Source of the DNA: Rhodococcus tibetensis
GTDB lineage: Bacteria > Actinomycetota > Actinomycetes > Mycobacteriales > Mycobacteriaceae
Direction: 5' to 3'
Length of the DNA stretch: 64,000 nt
Assembly (NCBI RefSeq): GCF_024438035.1
Contig: NZ_JANFQF010000002.1
Span: 186,001-250,000 of the forward strand
Made by a program: the position numbers and the translations under genes. Below, in pieces: positions 20,658-30,667 of this stretch (its first letter is position 1; every line of letters begins with the position of its first letter). The notes below the pieces were generated by a model, which saw nothing but the letters and a program-made list of their open reading frames with translations, had not been told where the DNA came from and did no database searches.

Positions 20658-21155
20658 TCAGCGAAGGGTCGCGGAGGGGGAGCGCAGGTCCAGGACGATC
20701 GACTGGCCGTTCAACTCGGCATGAATCTCGGGCCGCTCGAATCCGGCTGCCACGAGGTATTCGCCGAGGAGCTCGAGCAGTTCGTCGGCGTCCACTGTGG
20801 GGTCGGCGGAATGGCTACTCGCGGACGCGAGGTGATCCTCGAGGAGCTCGGTGTGTGCAAGACGGCCCGCGACCCGCACGGCTGCCACTCCCATCGCGTT
20901 GCGTCGCTTCACGGTGCGTCCACGGGACTCGAGGGACGAGGTGGTGTCAGCCGGCTCGGCTGCCTCCTCTGTACTGTGCGAGCCCGTACTGCGCGTCGGC
21001 AGCGGGAAGGTGAACGTTTCGGCGGAGCTGGAAGTCGAGGTGCCGTTGCCGGTCAGTGCCCCGCTGCTCGGTTCCGCGAAAGGGGAGTCGGCGGTCGAGC
21101 CGTTGCCCCTGGAGCCGTTGCCGCCCGATCCATTGGTAGAAATGCCGTTCTCCAT
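20658..21155 (-). CDS. Hypothetical protein with Ser/Gly/Asn-rich N-terminus
   Basis: This 165-residue protein has a low-complexity N-terminal half (MENGISTNGSGGNGSRGNGS). A better-ordered C-terminal part follows, containing RNAMGVAAVRVAGRLAHTEL and DELLELLGEYLVAAGFERPE. No signal peptide or membrane segment is seen. I do not recognise the family. It lies downstream of prfC on the same strand. Confidence 0.6.
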   Translation of the reverse strand: MENGISTNGSGGNGSRGNGSTADSPFAEPSSGALTGNGTSTSSSAETFTFPLPTRSTGSHSTEEAAEPADTTSSLESRGRTVKRRNAMGVAAVRVAGRLAHTELLEDHLASASSHSADPTVDADELLELLGEYLVAAGFERPEIHAELNGQSIVLDLRSPSATLR

Positions 21156-21271
21156 CGTGTCGCTTCCTGCTCGTAGACAAACGGGTTTCGCACAAGCCCG
21201 CCAGTTTGCTCGATACGAAGGTGAAAGCTACCAGCACCCGGAGAACCACGCCGGAACCGGACGACGTCCAC

Positions 21272-22975
21272 CTAGTCGGCGGCGGCCACAAGCGGCTCGA
21301 GCGTCAGGTCGGGCAACTCCTTCTGGATGTACTGCAGTCGCCACTTGTCGCTCACGAGCGCCAGCAACACTCCGTCGGAGCGGGTGAACACCTCGACACC
21401 GCGCTGACGGTTCAGCTCGTCGACCGACTGCGGATCGGTGCGTCGAGCCAAGGCGTACCCGAGGGGTTCCATCCGGGCCTCCACGTTGAACTCGGCCTTC
21501 ATCCGCGCCGCAACCACTTCGAACTGCATGGGACCGACGGCCGCCATGACGGGGGACGCGTCACCGCGGAGATCGTTGCGGAGAATCTGCACAACACCTT
21601 CGGAGTCGAGCTGATCCACTGCGCGCCGGAACTGCTTGTATTTGCCGGCGCTCTCGGCCCGCAGGATGGAGAAATGCTCGGGAGCGAACGACGGGATCGG
21701 CGGGAACTCCACCTTCTTCTCGAAGTAGAGAGTGTGCCCGGGGGCGAGGGCCGTGGCATTGACAAGTCCGACCACGTCGCCCGGGTACGCGGATTCGACG
21801 GTGGACCGCTCACGGCCGAACACCGTCTGCGCATACTTGGTGGTGAAGGGCTTGCCCGTCTGGGCGTGGGTCACCACCATGCCGCGCTCGAAGACGCCCG
21901 AAACGATCCGCATGAACGCGAGGCGGTCGCGGTGGGCGGTGTCCATCCCGGCCTGCACCTTGAACACGACGGCGCTGAACGGGTCGGTGACCTCGCGGGG
22001 AGCGCCTGTGACGTCCTCACGGGCGCGGGGCGGCGGCGCCAGCTCCACCAGAGTGTCGAGGATCTGCCGCACGCCGAAGTTGAGCATCGCCGACGCGAAG
22101 ATCACCGGCGAGGTCTGACCGCCGAGGAACAGTTCCTGATCGTGGTCCTGGCCGGTGGCCGAGAGCAGCTCGCTCTCCTCCGCGGCGGTTTCCCACTCAC
22201 TGCCCTCTTTCGCGAGGGCGGCATCCGCGTCCATGACCTCTTCCGGGGCGATCTTGGCGCCGCCCGCGGTGCGGGTGAACCGGATGTACTCGCGGGGGGC
22301 ACCGTCCTCGCCGCGGCGCAACAGTCCTCGGAAGTCGCCGGCGATGCCCACCGGCCAGTACAGGGGAGTGGGGGTCAGGCCGATCCGCTCATGAATTTCG
22401 TCGAGAAGTTCCAGTGGCGTCTGACCCGGGCGGTCCCATTTGTTGATGACCGTGATCACGGGAATCCCGCGGTGACGACACACCTGGAACAGCTTCAGCG
22501 TCTGCGGTTCGAGACCCTTCGCGGCGTCGATGAGCATGACGGCGGCGTCGACAGCGGTGAGGACGCGGTAGGTGTCTTCCGAGAAGTCCGAGTGACCGGG
22601 GGTGTCGACCAGGTTGATGACGTTGTCGGTGGGGTCGTCGGGCGACGCCTCGGTGGAACGATAATTGAACTGCAGAGCCGTCGAACTGACCGAGATACCG
22701 CGGGCCTTCTCCATCTCCATCCAGTCGGACACCGTCGACTTGCGCCCTGCCTTGCCGTGCACTGCGCCCGCCTCGGAAATCACCTTCGCGTGCAGGGCGA
22801 GAGCCTCGGTCAACGTCGACTTACCGGCGTCCGGATGGGAGATCACAGCGAAGGTCCGGCGGCGCTGCGCCTCGGTGCGGACGCCCTTGTCGAGTTTTCC
22901 CTGCGAGGAGGCATTGGCGGCGACAGACGCCTCCTCGGCTGGGATGGTGTCGGCCGAGTCGGACGGGGTAGTCAA
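21272..22975 (-). CDS. prfC: Peptide chain release factor 3
   Basis: RF3 is a ribosomal GTPase that recycles RF1 and RF2 after termination. G1 SHPDAGKSTLTEALALHA, the switch region GRKSTVSDWMEMEKARGISV, G3 DTPGHSDFSEDTYR and G4 NKWDR are intact, followed by the RF3 C-terminal domain. I prefer TTG 22975 (567 aa), which has GAGAGG seven bases upstream; an in-frame GTG at 23023 lacks such a site. M. tuberculosis lacks a clear prfC, so this is a Rhodococcus-type addition between ispE and the FAAL gene. Confidence 0.93.
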   Translation of the reverse strand: MTTPSDSADTIPAEEASVAANASSQGKLDKGVRTEAQRRRTFAVISHPDAGKSTLTEALALHAKVISEAGAVHGKAGRKSTVSDWMEMEKARGISVSSTALQFNYRSTEASPDDPTDNVINLVDTPGHSDFSEDTYRVLTAVDAAVMLIDAAKGLEPQTLKLFQVCRHRGIPVITVINKWDRPGQTPLELLDEIHERIGLTPTPLYWPVGIAGDFRGLLRRGEDGAPREYIRFTRTAGGAKIAPEEVMDADAALAKEGSEWETAAEESELLSATGQDHDQELFLGGQTSPVIFASAMLNFGVRQILDTLVELAPPPRAREDVTGAPREVTDPFSAVVFKVQAGMDTAHRDRLAFMRIVSGVFERGMVVTHAQTGKPFTTKYAQTVFGRERSTVESAYPGDVVGLVNATALAPGHTLYFEKKVEFPPIPSFAPEHFSILRAESAGKYKQFRRAVDQLDSEGVVQILRNDLRGDASPVMAAVGPMQFEVVAARMKAEFNVEARMEPLGYALARRTDPQSVDELNRQRGVEVFTRSDGVLLALVSDKWRLQYIQKELPDLTLEPLVAAAD

Positions 22976-23184
22976 CGAAGAACCTCTCGGGGGACTGGAT
23001 GCGGAAAGGCCAGGTGGCCGCACACCAGGTTACTCGGGTGCCGAGGAGGGATTGACAGCACATTCACATCCGCCGCGACGTAACACTGAGCTCGGGTTCG
23101 CGTATTAATCATGGTGAGTGGTCGGGGCGCTCCGGAGCTACCTCTACCTGCGTTCGGACATCCGTATCTGCAAGAGGAGAGATC

Positions 23185-24819
23185 TTGAGCAAGTTCACCG
23201 AGGAGATGTATTCCACCGCTATCACCAGCGACCGCGGTTTGATCACCGGTGAGCCGGATGCGCCGCTGCGTCAGCAGTGGGGTGAGATCCATCGGGCGGC
23301 GCGGCGGATGGCGGGTGCGCTCGCGGCGGCGGGCATCGGCCACGGTGACGCCATCGGAATTCTGGCCGGTCAGCCCGTCGATATCGCCCCGGCCTGTCAG
23401 GGCATCTGGATGCGCGGTGGGTCCGTCACGATGCTGCATCAGCCCACCCCGCGGACCGATCTGGCAGTGTGGGCGAAGGACACCGAGACCGTGATCACCA
23501 TGATCGAGGCGAAGGCCGTCATCCTGGGGGCGCCGTTCGATGTGGCCAAGCCGCTACTCGAGGAGCGCGGCATCACGGTCCTGACCGTGGCGGAGTTGAA
23601 CGAAGGCCCGGAGATCGAACCGGTCGAAACCTTCGAGGATGACATCGCGCTGCAGCAGCTGACCTCGGGCTCCACCGGGTCGCCGAAAGCCGTGCAGATC
23701 ACGCACGAGAACTTCTACACAAACGCCTACTCGATGATCGATCGCATCAAGTTCTCCCTCGACGACGACGTGATGGTCAGCTGGTTGCCGTTGTTCCACG
23801 ACATGGGGATGGTCGGTTTCCTCAGCGTGCCGATGCAGGTCGGTGCCGAGGTCGTCAGCATCACCCCGATGGACTTCCTCCGCACCCCGCTGTTGTGGGC
23901 GGAGTTGATGGGCAAGTACAAGGGCACGGTCACGGCAGCGCCGAACTTCGCCTACTCGCTGCTGGCCCGGCGTCTGCGGCAGGCCGAGGACGGTGCCGTC
24001 GATCTCTCCAGCGTGCGGTACATGTGGAACGGCGCCGAACCGGTCGACCCCGACACCATGACGGCGCTCGCCGAGGCCGGCGCCCGGTTCGGGCTGAATC
24101 CGTCCGCGCTCGCCCCCGTATACGGGATGGCCGAGACCACGCTCGCGGTGTCGATTCCCGACCCGGATCAGGGTCAAGTCCTCGACTTCGTCGATCCGGA
24201 CATCCTCGAGGCGCTGTCGCGGGCGGTCCCGTCGAGCAAGCCGAATGCGCGGCCCCTCGCCACCCTCGGCAAGATGGTTCCGAACCTCGAGGGCCGGGTC
24301 GTCGACAGCGACGGGGAACTGCTTCCCACCCGCGGCGTCGGGATCATCGAGGTGCGCGGCAAGGCTGTGACCCCCGGGTACGTCACTCTCGATGGGCACA
24401 AACCTGCTCAGGACTCGAACGGCTGGCTCGACACCGGTGACGTCGGCTACTTCACCGAGGAGGGTCTCGTCGTGGTCTGCGGCCGCGTCAAGGACGTGAT
24501 CATCATGGGTGGCCGCAACATCTACCCCACCGACATCGAGCGGGCGGCGGGCACCGTGTCCGGGGTTCGGCCGGGCAACGCGGTCGCAGTGCGACTCGAC
24601 GCGGGCCAGAAGCGGGAAAGCTTCGCGGTAGCGGTCGAAACAAACAACTATCAGGACCACGACGAGGTCAAGCGGATCGAGCACGAGGTCGTGCACGCGG
24701 TGTTCTCCGAGGTCGGTGTGCGTCCGCGCACCGTCGCGGTCCTCGGACCCGGCAGCATCCCCAAGACCTCGTCCGGCAAATTGCGCCGCGCTACCTCGGC
24801 GTCGCTGGTCCGCGACTGA
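23185..24819 (+). CDS. Fatty-acyl-AMP ligase / acyl-CoA synthetase, Pks16-like
   Basis: This adenylating enzyme of 544 residues activates fatty acids as acyl-adenylates. It shows the P-loop [18 protein letters not shown], motif [41 protein letters not shown] and a C-terminal lysine in [19 protein letters not shown] and the overall form fit the FAAL branch of FadD proteins. Position next to pth and rplY and equal length suggest orthology to M. tuberculosis pks16 (Rv1013). The start is TTG 23185 behind AGAGGAGA. Transfer partner (ACP, PKS or CoA) is unknown. Confidence 0.88.
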   Translation: MSKFTEEMYSTAITSDRGLITGEPDAPLRQQWGEIHRAARRMAGALAAAGIGHGDAIGILAGQPVDIAPACQGIWMRGGSVTMLHQPTPRTDLAVWAKDTETVITMIEAKAVILGAPFDVAKPLLEERGITVLTVAELNEGPEIEPVETFEDDIALQQLTSGSTGSPKAVQITHENFYTNAYSMIDRIKFSLDDDVMVSWLPLFHDMGMVGFLSVPMQVGAEVVSITPMDFLRTPLLWAELMGKYKGTVTAAPNFAYSLLARRLRQAEDGAVDLSSVRYMWNGAEPVDPDTMTALAEAGARFGLNPSALAPVYGMAETTLAVSIPDPDQGQVLDFVDPDILEALSRAVPSSKPNARPLATLGKMVPNLEGRVVDSDGELLPTRGVGIIEVRGKAVTPGYVTLDGHKPAQDSNGWLDTGDVGYFTEEGLVVVCGRVKDVIIMGGRNIYPTDIERAAGTVSGVRPGNAVAVRLDAGQKRESFAVAVETNNYQDHDEVKRIEHEVVHAVFSEVGVRPRTVAVLGPGSIPKTSSGKLRRATSASLVRD

Positions 24820-24890
24820 GGCGCCTTCGGCGCCCGTGCGTGGTTGGAGAGTCCAGAGACTCGTTAACCACTCACGGGCGCGGAGCGCCT
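24819..24890. terminator. Long imperfect hairpin between convergent FAAL and pth genes
   Basis: The 5' arm (AGGCGC...GGCGCCCGTG...GTGGTT) pairs with the 3' arm (AACCACT-CACGGGCGC...GCGCCT) with small bulges around about 20 bases. It exactly fills the gap between the two stop codons, as a bidirectional terminator should. Confidence 0.75.
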
Positions 24891-25461
24891 AGTGCAGGCG
24901 GTTCTGCGCGGCTTCGAGGCCGACCTTCAGGAGAAGTTCGACGGCGTCTGCTGCTTCCTCGCAGACAAGGTCGAGTTCCTTGCGTTCCGCCGAGGAGAAG
25001 GGCCTCAGCACGTAGGATGCCGGATCCATCCGTCCGGGCGGGCGTCCTATCCCGATTCGGGTACGAAGGTAGTCCTTGGTGCCCAGCGAACTGGAGATGG
25101 ACCGCAGGCCGTTGTGCCCGCCCTCGCCGCCGCCCTGTTTGAGACGGACGGTCCCGAAGTCGAGGTCGAGTTCGTCGTGGATCACCACGATGTTGCCGGG
25201 GTCGACGGAGAAGAACCGTGCCAGTCCGGCTACGGCGCCACCGGACAGGTTCATGAACGAGCGGGGTTTCGCCAGGATCGTCGGGCGTCCTTCCAGACGC
25301 CCTTGAACGATTTCGGCGCCACTCTTCTTGTGTGCGCTGAACTTTGCACCTATGCGACCGGCCAGCACACCGGCCACCATGAACCCGACGTTGTGCCGGG
25401 TCTTCTCGTACTGTGGTCCCGGATTTCCCAGGCCGACCACCAAGGCGGTGTCTTCACTCAC
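24889..25461 (-). CDS. pth: Peptidyl-tRNA hydrolase
   Basis: Pth frees tRNA from stalled peptidyl-tRNA. The 190-residue protein shows [20 protein letters not shown] with the catalytic His, [20 protein letters not shown] and [20 protein letters not shown], and GHNGLRSI. All active-site residues are present. It lies downstream of rplY on the same strand, as in mycobacteria, separated by 104 bases with a hairpin. Confidence 0.97.
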   Translation of the reverse strand: MSEDTALVVGLGNPGPQYEKTRHNVGFMVAGVLAGRIGAKFSAHKKSGAEIVQGRLEGRPTILAKPRSFMNLSGGAVAGLARFFSVDPGNIVVIHDELDLDFGTVRLKQGGGEGGHNGLRSISSSLGTKDYLRTRIGIGRPPGRMDPASYVLRPFSSAERKELDLVCEEAADAVELLLKVGLEAAQNRLH

Positions 25462-25501
25462 CGGCAGGTCCTTCCCTATGGCAGGTTCTCGTCACACGAC
25501 A

Positions 25502-25540
25502 GCGGCGCGTCACCCCGGAACATCCGGGACGACGCGCCGC
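25502..25540 (-). terminator. Hairpin between rplY and pth
   Basis: GCGGCGCGTC (25502-25511) pairs with GACGCGCCGC (25531-25540), and a second inner stem (CCCGGA with TCCGGG) extends the hairpin. It lies just after the rplY stop and probably terminates or attenuates transcription into pth. Confidence 0.75.
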
Positions 25541-25565
25541 CGATTTCAGTGCGGTTTGGAGAGGA

Positions 25566-26180
25566 TCAGCTCTCGGCGCCCTCTTCGGCAGGAGTCTCGG
25601 CGGCTGCGCCGGTCTCTTCTTCGAGGTCGGCAGCGGTGGGGGCTGCGACGACGTTGACGATGAGCACCTCGGGGTCGGCCTGAAGGGTGGAACCCTTCGG
25701 CAGCTCGAGCTGGCTGGCGAGGATCTGGGTGCCGGCCTCGAGACCCTCGACCGAAACCTCGATCTGCTCGGGGATGTGCAGGGCGTCGGCCTCGAGGGCG
25801 ATGGTAGCGGCGTCCTGGGCGACCAGGGTGCCGGACGCTGCCTCACCGGTGACGACGACGGGGACCTCGACCGTGACCTTCTCGCCCTTCTTGATGACGA
25901 GGAGGTCGGCGTGCTCGATGTAGTTACGGATCGGGTGGATCACGACCGACTTGGTGAGCGCGACCTGGGGGGTGCCGTCGATGTCGAGGTTGAGGATCGC
26001 GTTGGTGCCGTGTGCACGCAGGATCGCGGCGAAGTCGCGCGACGGCAGGTTCAGGTGCCGGGGATCCTCACCGTGGCCGTACAGAACAGCGGGAACCTGA
26101 CCATCGCGGCGGGCGCGGCGGGCGGCGCCCTTGCCGAACTCGGTGCGAACGGCGGCTACGAGGGTGTTTTCGTCAGACAT
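25566..26180 (-). CDS. rplY: 50S ribosomal protein L25/general stress protein Ctc
   Basis: This 204-residue long-form L25 binds 5S rRNA. The N-terminal L25 domain has [20 protein letters not shown] and [21 protein letters not shown]-terminal TL5/CTC domain ([20 protein letters not shown]) is followed by an acidic tail rich in Glu and Ala. ATG 26180 is chosen; an upstream extension in frame is unlike L25. The gene order with pth and the FAAL matches M. tuberculosis Rv1013-Rv1015c. Confidence 0.96.
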   Translation of the reverse strand: MSDENTLVAAVRTEFGKGAARRARRDGQVPAVLYGHGEDPRHLNLPSRDFAAILRAHGTNAILNLDIDGTPQVALTKSVVIHPIRNYIEHADLLVIKKGEKVTVEVPVVVTGEAASGTLVAQDAATIALEADALHIPEQIEVSVEGLEAGTQILASQLELPKGSTLQADPEVLIVNVVAAPTAADLEEETGAAAETPAEEGAES

Positions 26181-26423
26181 GGTGAAACGGCTCCTACAAC
26201 TCACGGTGGTTACTGGCTGGCGTCTTGTCGTCGGTGAGGGACGAACGCGCACACGGGCCAGGAGCGAAACGCTCGAGCTGAGCCGTAGCCGCGTCGATCA
26301 CGGTAATCCAGCGCATCGAACATGCCGGTTCACCCTCGCCGAGACAACTTACGAAACTCTACCGGACGGCCGCCGGGCCTGCTAATCGGGTCGTCGTTTC
26401 GCTGACGGATGAAGGATAGTGGT

Positions 26424-27659
26424 GTGGCTCACAGCGTCGGGGGTAGCCTCGGCGCTGTGAGCACAGAACGTCAGAGCGCCGACCGGTTGACCGCGGTCGT
26501 CAGCGGCGTGGATCTGTCGCGGCATGCCAGATTACTCAGCCGGGTGCACGACGCGGTGCTGTCCGGGCAGCAGCCGCCCGTGATGCCGCGGGACGTGGTG
26601 GCACGTTCGTGGTCCCGACTGCAGGCAGGCGGCGTGAGCCCCGATCATTGCGCCGACGTGGAACCGGCAGATTTCGCGGAGATCGAGGCGCGCCGCACGC
26701 GCACCGCGCTGAGGTCCGTACTTCCCGAGCTGCGCAGCACGCTGACGCAGGTGGCCGACGACGCCAACTTCATCGTGGTCATCGCCGATGCCGACGGCGT
26801 GCTGTTGTGGCGCGAGGGATCGCCCCGGGTGCGCAAAGCGGCTGATGCACTCGGTTTTACGGAGGGCGCCCGCTGGGCGGAACAGGCGGTGGGCACCAAC
26901 GCCATCGGTACGGCTCTTGTCGAAGACGCCTCGGTGCAACTCTTTTCGGCGGAACACTATGCGCCATCGCATCACGGATGGTCGTGCACAGGATCCCCGG
27001 TCCACGATCCGCGCACCGGGGAGATACTCGGTGTGGTGGACATCAGTGGTTCGGCAATGTCGGTTCACCCGACAACGGTCGCACTCGTGCGCACCGCGGT
27101 TCGCCTTGCCGAGGCCACTCTGTGGCGTGAGCACGCCGCGCAACTCGAGAAGTTACGCGGACGGGCGGCGCCGCTGCTGGCGTCGGCGGGCGGTCCCGCT
27201 CTGGTGGTCGATCGGCACGGCTGGGTGGCGGGCGCGACCGGGATTGCGGCACCCGAGCGGCTGGCCGCGCCGAGTCTCGACAAGCCGCTGCTCGTCCCCG
27301 GACTCGGGATCTGTGTGCCCGAACCGCTGGGCGACGGGTGGCTGGTGCGTCGCCGCGTCGACGGCGCGGGACTGGAGGTCGAGCTCGACCTCGGCGCCGC
27401 ACCGCGAGTGACGGTCTGCGGAGACGCGAACTGGACGCAGGCGCTCTCGCCGCGGCACGCGCAGATTCTCCGGGTGTTGACGGCGGCGGGAAGGGCGGGG
27501 GTCGATGCCGCTTCCCTCAGTGAGGCACTGTTCGGCGATCGGGACCACGTGGTCGCCGTCCGCGCCGAGGTCTCGCGTCTGCGCAAGACTCTCGGCGCGG
27601 TGCTGAGCACGCAGCCCTACCGCTTCGCGGACGGCGTGAACGTGCGGGTGCTCGACTAA
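26424..27659 (+). CDS. GAF-domain transcriptional regulator with C-terminal winged helix
   Basis: This 411-residue regulator has an N-terminal AcoR-like region (VMPRDVVARSWSRLQAGGVS). A GAF domain follows at about 95-230 (DANFIVVIADADGVLLWREG; WAEQAVGTNAIGTALVEDAS; SEHYAPSHHGWSCTGSPVHD-like segment). The C-terminal helices SEALFGDRDHVVAVRAEVSR and LRKTLGAV form an OmpR-like DNA-binding domain instead of a sigma-54 ATPase module. I chose GTG 26424, which has GAAGGA seven bases upstream; ATG 26409 and GTG 26457 are alternatives. It converges on the FAD dehydrogenase gene with a four-base overlap. Confidence 0.82.
   Translation: MAHSVGGSLGAVSTERQSADRLTAVVSGVDLSRHARLLSRVHDAVLSGQQPPVMPRDVVARSWSRLQAGGVSPDHCADVEPADFAEIEARRTRTALRSVLPELRSTLTQVADDANFIVVIADADGVLLWREGSPRVRKAADALGFTEGARWAEQAVGTNAIGTALVEDASVQLFSAEHYAPSHHGWSCTGSPVHDPRTGEILGVVDISGSAMSVHPTTVALVRTAVRLAEATLWREHAAQLEKLRGRAAPLLASAGGPALVVDRHGWVAGATGIAAPERLAAPSLDKPLLVPGLGICVPEPLGDGWLVRRRVDGAGLEVELDLGAAPRVTVCGDANWTQALSPRHAQILRVLTAAGRAGVDAASLSEALFGDRDHVVAVRAEVSRLRKTLGAVLSTQPYRFADGVNVRVLD
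26427..26462 (+). promoter_or_regulatory. Inverted repeat at the start of the GAF regulator gene
   Basis: GCTCACAGCG (26427-26436) and CGCTGTGAGC (26453-26462) are perfect complements 16 bases apart, lying over the first codons of the GAF regulator. It could be an autoregulatory operator or an mRNA hairpin masking the second possible start at 26457. Confidence 0.4.
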
Positions 27660-29128
27660 GTCTGTTTCGCGGCGGCGATACCGGCTCGGCGCCCGTAGAA
27701 GCTGCCGTCGCCGAGCGACGTTCCGCTGGCATATCCGCCCGCGCAGACTCCCGACGTGCAGCGGCCCGCAGCGAAGAGTCCGGGGATCGGCTCACCGGAG
27801 ACGTGCAGCACCTCGGAGTCGAGGGTGGTCCGCAGCCCACCGAGGGTGAAGCCCAGCGTGAACCCGCGCAGGTCGAGGGCGGCGACGGGGGAGCCGATCG
27901 GCTTCACCCATTCGGACTTCTTGTGCAGCAGGGGATCTACGCCGTCGGCGGCGTGCTTGTTGTAGACCTCGACGGTTGACTGGAGCGCACCGGCGGGTAG
28001 TCCCATGTCCGACTCGAGTTCCTCGACGGTCTCGGCGACCCACTTCGGTTGCACGCGCAGGAAAGGCGTGGCGGTGGTGGCGGCCGCGCCCTCGTCATAG
28101 GCGGCTTCGTCGATGATGAGGAAGGCCTGATTGTCCTGATGGAACAGCGTCATCTGACCGATCCGCCCCGAGTAGGTGTCCTCGGGGACGTACCGTTGTC
28201 CGCGACCATTGACCAGAATGCCCCGCACCATCAACTGGGGATCGCACACGAACGCCACTTCGGTGGCGTCCATGTGGGCGAGGTCGGCGCCGAGCGCTTG
28301 GGCCATCAGGATCGACCGGCCGTCGTGCTCCTCGATGGCGGCACCGGGCCGGCCGATGAGGCGTGGGGCGTAGGCCTGGATCATCTTGTCGTTGTACGCG
28401 AAGCTCCCGGTGGCGAGGACGACGCCGCGACGAGCCCGGACGGCAACTTCCTTGCCGTATTGCTTCGCGATGATTCCGACGACCCTGCCCGTGTCGTCCG
28501 TGATCAACGTCTGCACGCGCATGTCGTATTCGGCTCGCACACCCAGCTTTTCGGCGGCCTCGACCAGCGGCTTCATCAGCATGTAGCCACCACCCTTCTC
28601 GCCGGTGCGCTTGCCGTCCATTTGCGGAACGTGTCCGCGCGGTGCTGGTGTGGCGATCTCGTTGAACGGTGCTGCGTTCTCACCACCCGAGTACATGAGC
28701 CCGTCGTCGAACGGCGGTTCCCAGCCTGGTTCGCTCCAGAAGCTCGCCTTGAACGGAACGCCGCACTCGACGAGCCAGTTGTAGTGCTCGACGCTGCCGT
28801 GGCAGTAGTCGGTGATCTTCTCCTCGTCGGCGCCGGGGCCGAGGGCTGCCATCATGAATTTCTTCATGTTCTCCGGTGAGTCCTCGAAACCGCAGGCCTT
28901 CTGGAGGGGTGTACCGCCGCCGAGGTAGATGAATCCACCTGCCAGCGAGGCAGCGCCACCCCACCCGCTGGTGCGCTCGAGGACCAGCACTTCGGCGCCC
29001 GCCCGTGCCGCCTCGACCGACGCGGACACGCCGGCGATCCCGTAGCCCGCGACGACGACGTCGGCCTCGTAGTCCCACGTGGCGACCTCGGAAGCGGGCC
29101 GGGGGCGGATCGGAGTCGGTTCGGCCAT
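27656..29128 (-). CDS. FAD-dependent oxidoreductase (flavocytochrome c/KstD-like)
   Basis: This 490-residue flavoprotein has an N-terminal dinucleotide fold: ADVVVAGYGIAGVSASVEAA, GAEVLVLERTSGWGGAASLA. RRGVVLATGSFAYND follows, and a C-terminal FAD motif GLFAAGRCTSGVCAGGYASG. The arrangement is that of the fumarate reductase/3-ketosteroid dehydrogenase superfamily, which introduces or reduces C=C bonds. The substrate is unknown; a steroid or other cyclic ketone is possible. ATG 29128 follows AGAGGA; the upstream extension to 29305 is not FAD-fold-like and is rejected. Confidence 0.85.
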   Translation of the reverse strand: MAEPTPIRPRPASEVATWDYEADVVVAGYGIAGVSASVEAARAGAEVLVLERTSGWGGAASLAGGFIYLGGGTPLQKACGFEDSPENMKKFMMAALGPGADEEKITDYCHGSVEHYNWLVECGVPFKASFWSEPGWEPPFDDGLMYSGGENAAPFNEIATPAPRGHVPQMDGKRTGEKGGGYMLMKPLVEAAEKLGVRAEYDMRVQTLITDDTGRVVGIIAKQYGKEVAVRARRGVVLATGSFAYNDKMIQAYAPRLIGRPGAAIEEHDGRSILMAQALGADLAHMDATEVAFVCDPQLMVRGILVNGRGQRYVPEDTYSGRIGQMTLFHQDNQAFLIIDEAAYDEGAAATTATPFLRVQPKWVAETVEELESDMGLPAGALQSTVEVYNKHAADGVDPLLHKKSEWVKPIGSPVAALDLRGFTLGFTLGGLRTTLDSEVLHVSGEPIPGLFAAGRCTSGVCAGGYASGTSLGDGSFYGRRAGIAAAKQT

Positions 29129-29491
29129 GGGTGGTCCTCTCGGGCGCTCGGGTGTGAAGTGTGCACAGCTACCCGAACTGTAACCTGTTATAGATCCGAG
29201 CAGGCTTACCATCTCGGTAAGTGGGAGCATTTGTCCGCGCCGTGGTCGTTTCTCCAGCTCAAAGACATCGGTCAGTGTGTAGTGGAGCGTCTGCCTCCGC
29301 ATCACCCGATGGGCCAGATGGACGGAAACTCGTTGCAGGATCGGGACCGCCTGTCGATCAGCGTGCCGGCGACGCGAGCCTCCTCGCCGCCGAGCAGGCG
29401 GGCCGTGGCCTCCCGAGTGCGGATTCGTCAGTTTCGTTCGCGTGCTGCTTGTGGGTGCTCCCAGACTATTTCCGTGCGCCGGCGAGAACCA
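29129..29491. other. Intergenic region upstream of the FAD oxidoreductase
   Basis: These 363 bases lie between the start of the FAD oxidoreductase gene (minus strand) and the end of the egtE-like gene (minus strand). I see no convincing gene. The first 100 bases are locally AT-richer and probably hold the oxidoreductase promoter. Confidence 0.5.
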
Positions 29492-30667
29492 CTACTTCGC
29501 CAGCGCCGCCACCTCGGCGAGAACCCGGTCGAGATCGTCCGGGGAACAGAAATAGTGCGGAGACGCACGCACGACGGCGTCGAGACCGCGGGCGCTCATG
29601 TCGAGCAGAGTCGATCCGCGCAGGCTGGCCGTGACGGTCACCTGTCGAGTCGCCAGTTGTGCACGCACATCCCGCGGGTCGAGACCGTCGACCGTGAACG
29701 ACACGATTCCGCACCGGCGGGTCCCGAGGTCGCGCACCGTGACGCCGGCGATTCCCGCCAACCCCGTACGGAGGTGCTCGGCGCGGTCGGCCACGGCGGC
29801 CTCGACATGGCTTGCGCCGAGGTCGAGGAGATAGTCGACTGCCGCGCCGAGGCCCAGCCGGGCCGCGATGTCGCATTCCCAGAACTCGAACCGACTCGCG
29901 TCCGCGGCCATCCGGTAGTCCTCGGCCCCGGTCCATTCGGCACTGTGCAGGTCGAGCGCCGCCGGCTCGAGTGTCGTGGTCAGTTCGTCCCTGATGTATA
30001 AGAACCCCGTGCCCCGGGGGCCGCGCAACCACTTGCGGCCGGTGGCCGACAACGCGTCGACGCCGAGCTCGGCCACGTCGAGCGCGATCTGACCGACCGA
30101 CTGGCACGCGTCCAGAAGCACCAGAGCTCCCTGGGCGTGTGCCAGGTCGACCACTTCGCGGACCGGGTTGACCAACCCGCCGTTGGTCGGCACGTGCACC
30201 ACAGAAACGAGACGGACCCGGTCGTCGAGAAGCTGCTCGAGAGCGGTGAGGTCGATCTGGCCGGTCGGGTCACTCGGAATCACTTCGACGGTGGCGCCCG
30301 TCGACCGAGCCCGTTGCAGGACGGCGATCGCGTTGCTGGCGTACTCGACTTCGGAGAGAAGGATCTTCTCGCCCGGCTTCAAGGGGACGGCCTGGAAGAA
30401 GTCGTTCCACGCCGTGGTGGCACTGTCGACGAGTGCGATGGTGTCGGCGCTCGCGCCGATCAACCGGCCGATCGAGGTCTTCACTGCGGCAAGGTCCCCA
30501 GCGCGTTCCGCGGCCGCGACGTATCCGCCCACGTCGGCCTCGCGGCGCAGGTGAGCGAACACCGCATCGAGCACCGGAGTGGGCGGAAGTGAAGACCCTG
30601 CGCTGTCCAGAAACACCTTGTCGAGGCAGCCGGGGGTGTCCCTTCGTGCGCGCTCGAGGTCGAGCAT
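29492..30667 (-). CDS. egtE: Class-V PLP-dependent enzyme, probable ergothioneine synthase EgtE
   Basis: This 391-residue PLP enzyme of the aminotransferase class-V/cysteine desulfurase fold shows FLDSAGSSLPPTPVLDAV and READVGGYVAAAERAGDL. VLLDACQSVGQIALDV holds the PLP-contacting Asp, and the Schiff-base lysine is in ATGRKWLRGPRGTGFLY. EgtE cleaves the C-S bond of hercynylcysteine sulfoxide, the last step to ergothioneine. The call rests on the fold, the R-H-E/A-D-V-G-G-Y-V-A-A motif shared with EgtE and its position divergent from egtABCD. A selenocysteine lyase-like paralogue is the alternative. Confidence 0.72.
   Translation of the reverse strand: MLDLERARRDTPGCLDKVFLDSAGSSLPPTPVLDAVFAHLRREADVGGYVAAAERAGDLAAVKTSIGRLIGASADTIALVDSATTAWNDFFQAVPLKPGEKILLSEVEYASNAIAVLQRARSTGATVEVIPSDPTGQIDLTALEQLLDDRVRLVSVVHVPTNGGLVNPVREVVDLAHAQGALVLLDACQSVGQIALDVAELGVDALSATGRKWLRGPRGTGFLYIRDELTTTLEPAALDLHSAEWTGAEDYRMAADASRFEFWECDIAARLGLGAAVDYLLDLGASHVEAAVADRAEHLRTGLAGIAGVTVRDLGTRRCGIVSFTVDGLDPRDVRAQLATRQVTVTASLRGSTLLDMSARGLDAVVRASPHYFCSPDDLDRVLAEVAALAK

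Noticed and set aside
21206-23083. Long open frame opposite prfC
   Set aside because: Its product is rich in His, Asp and Gly and unlike any protein I know; prfC on the minus strand has all GTPase motifs.
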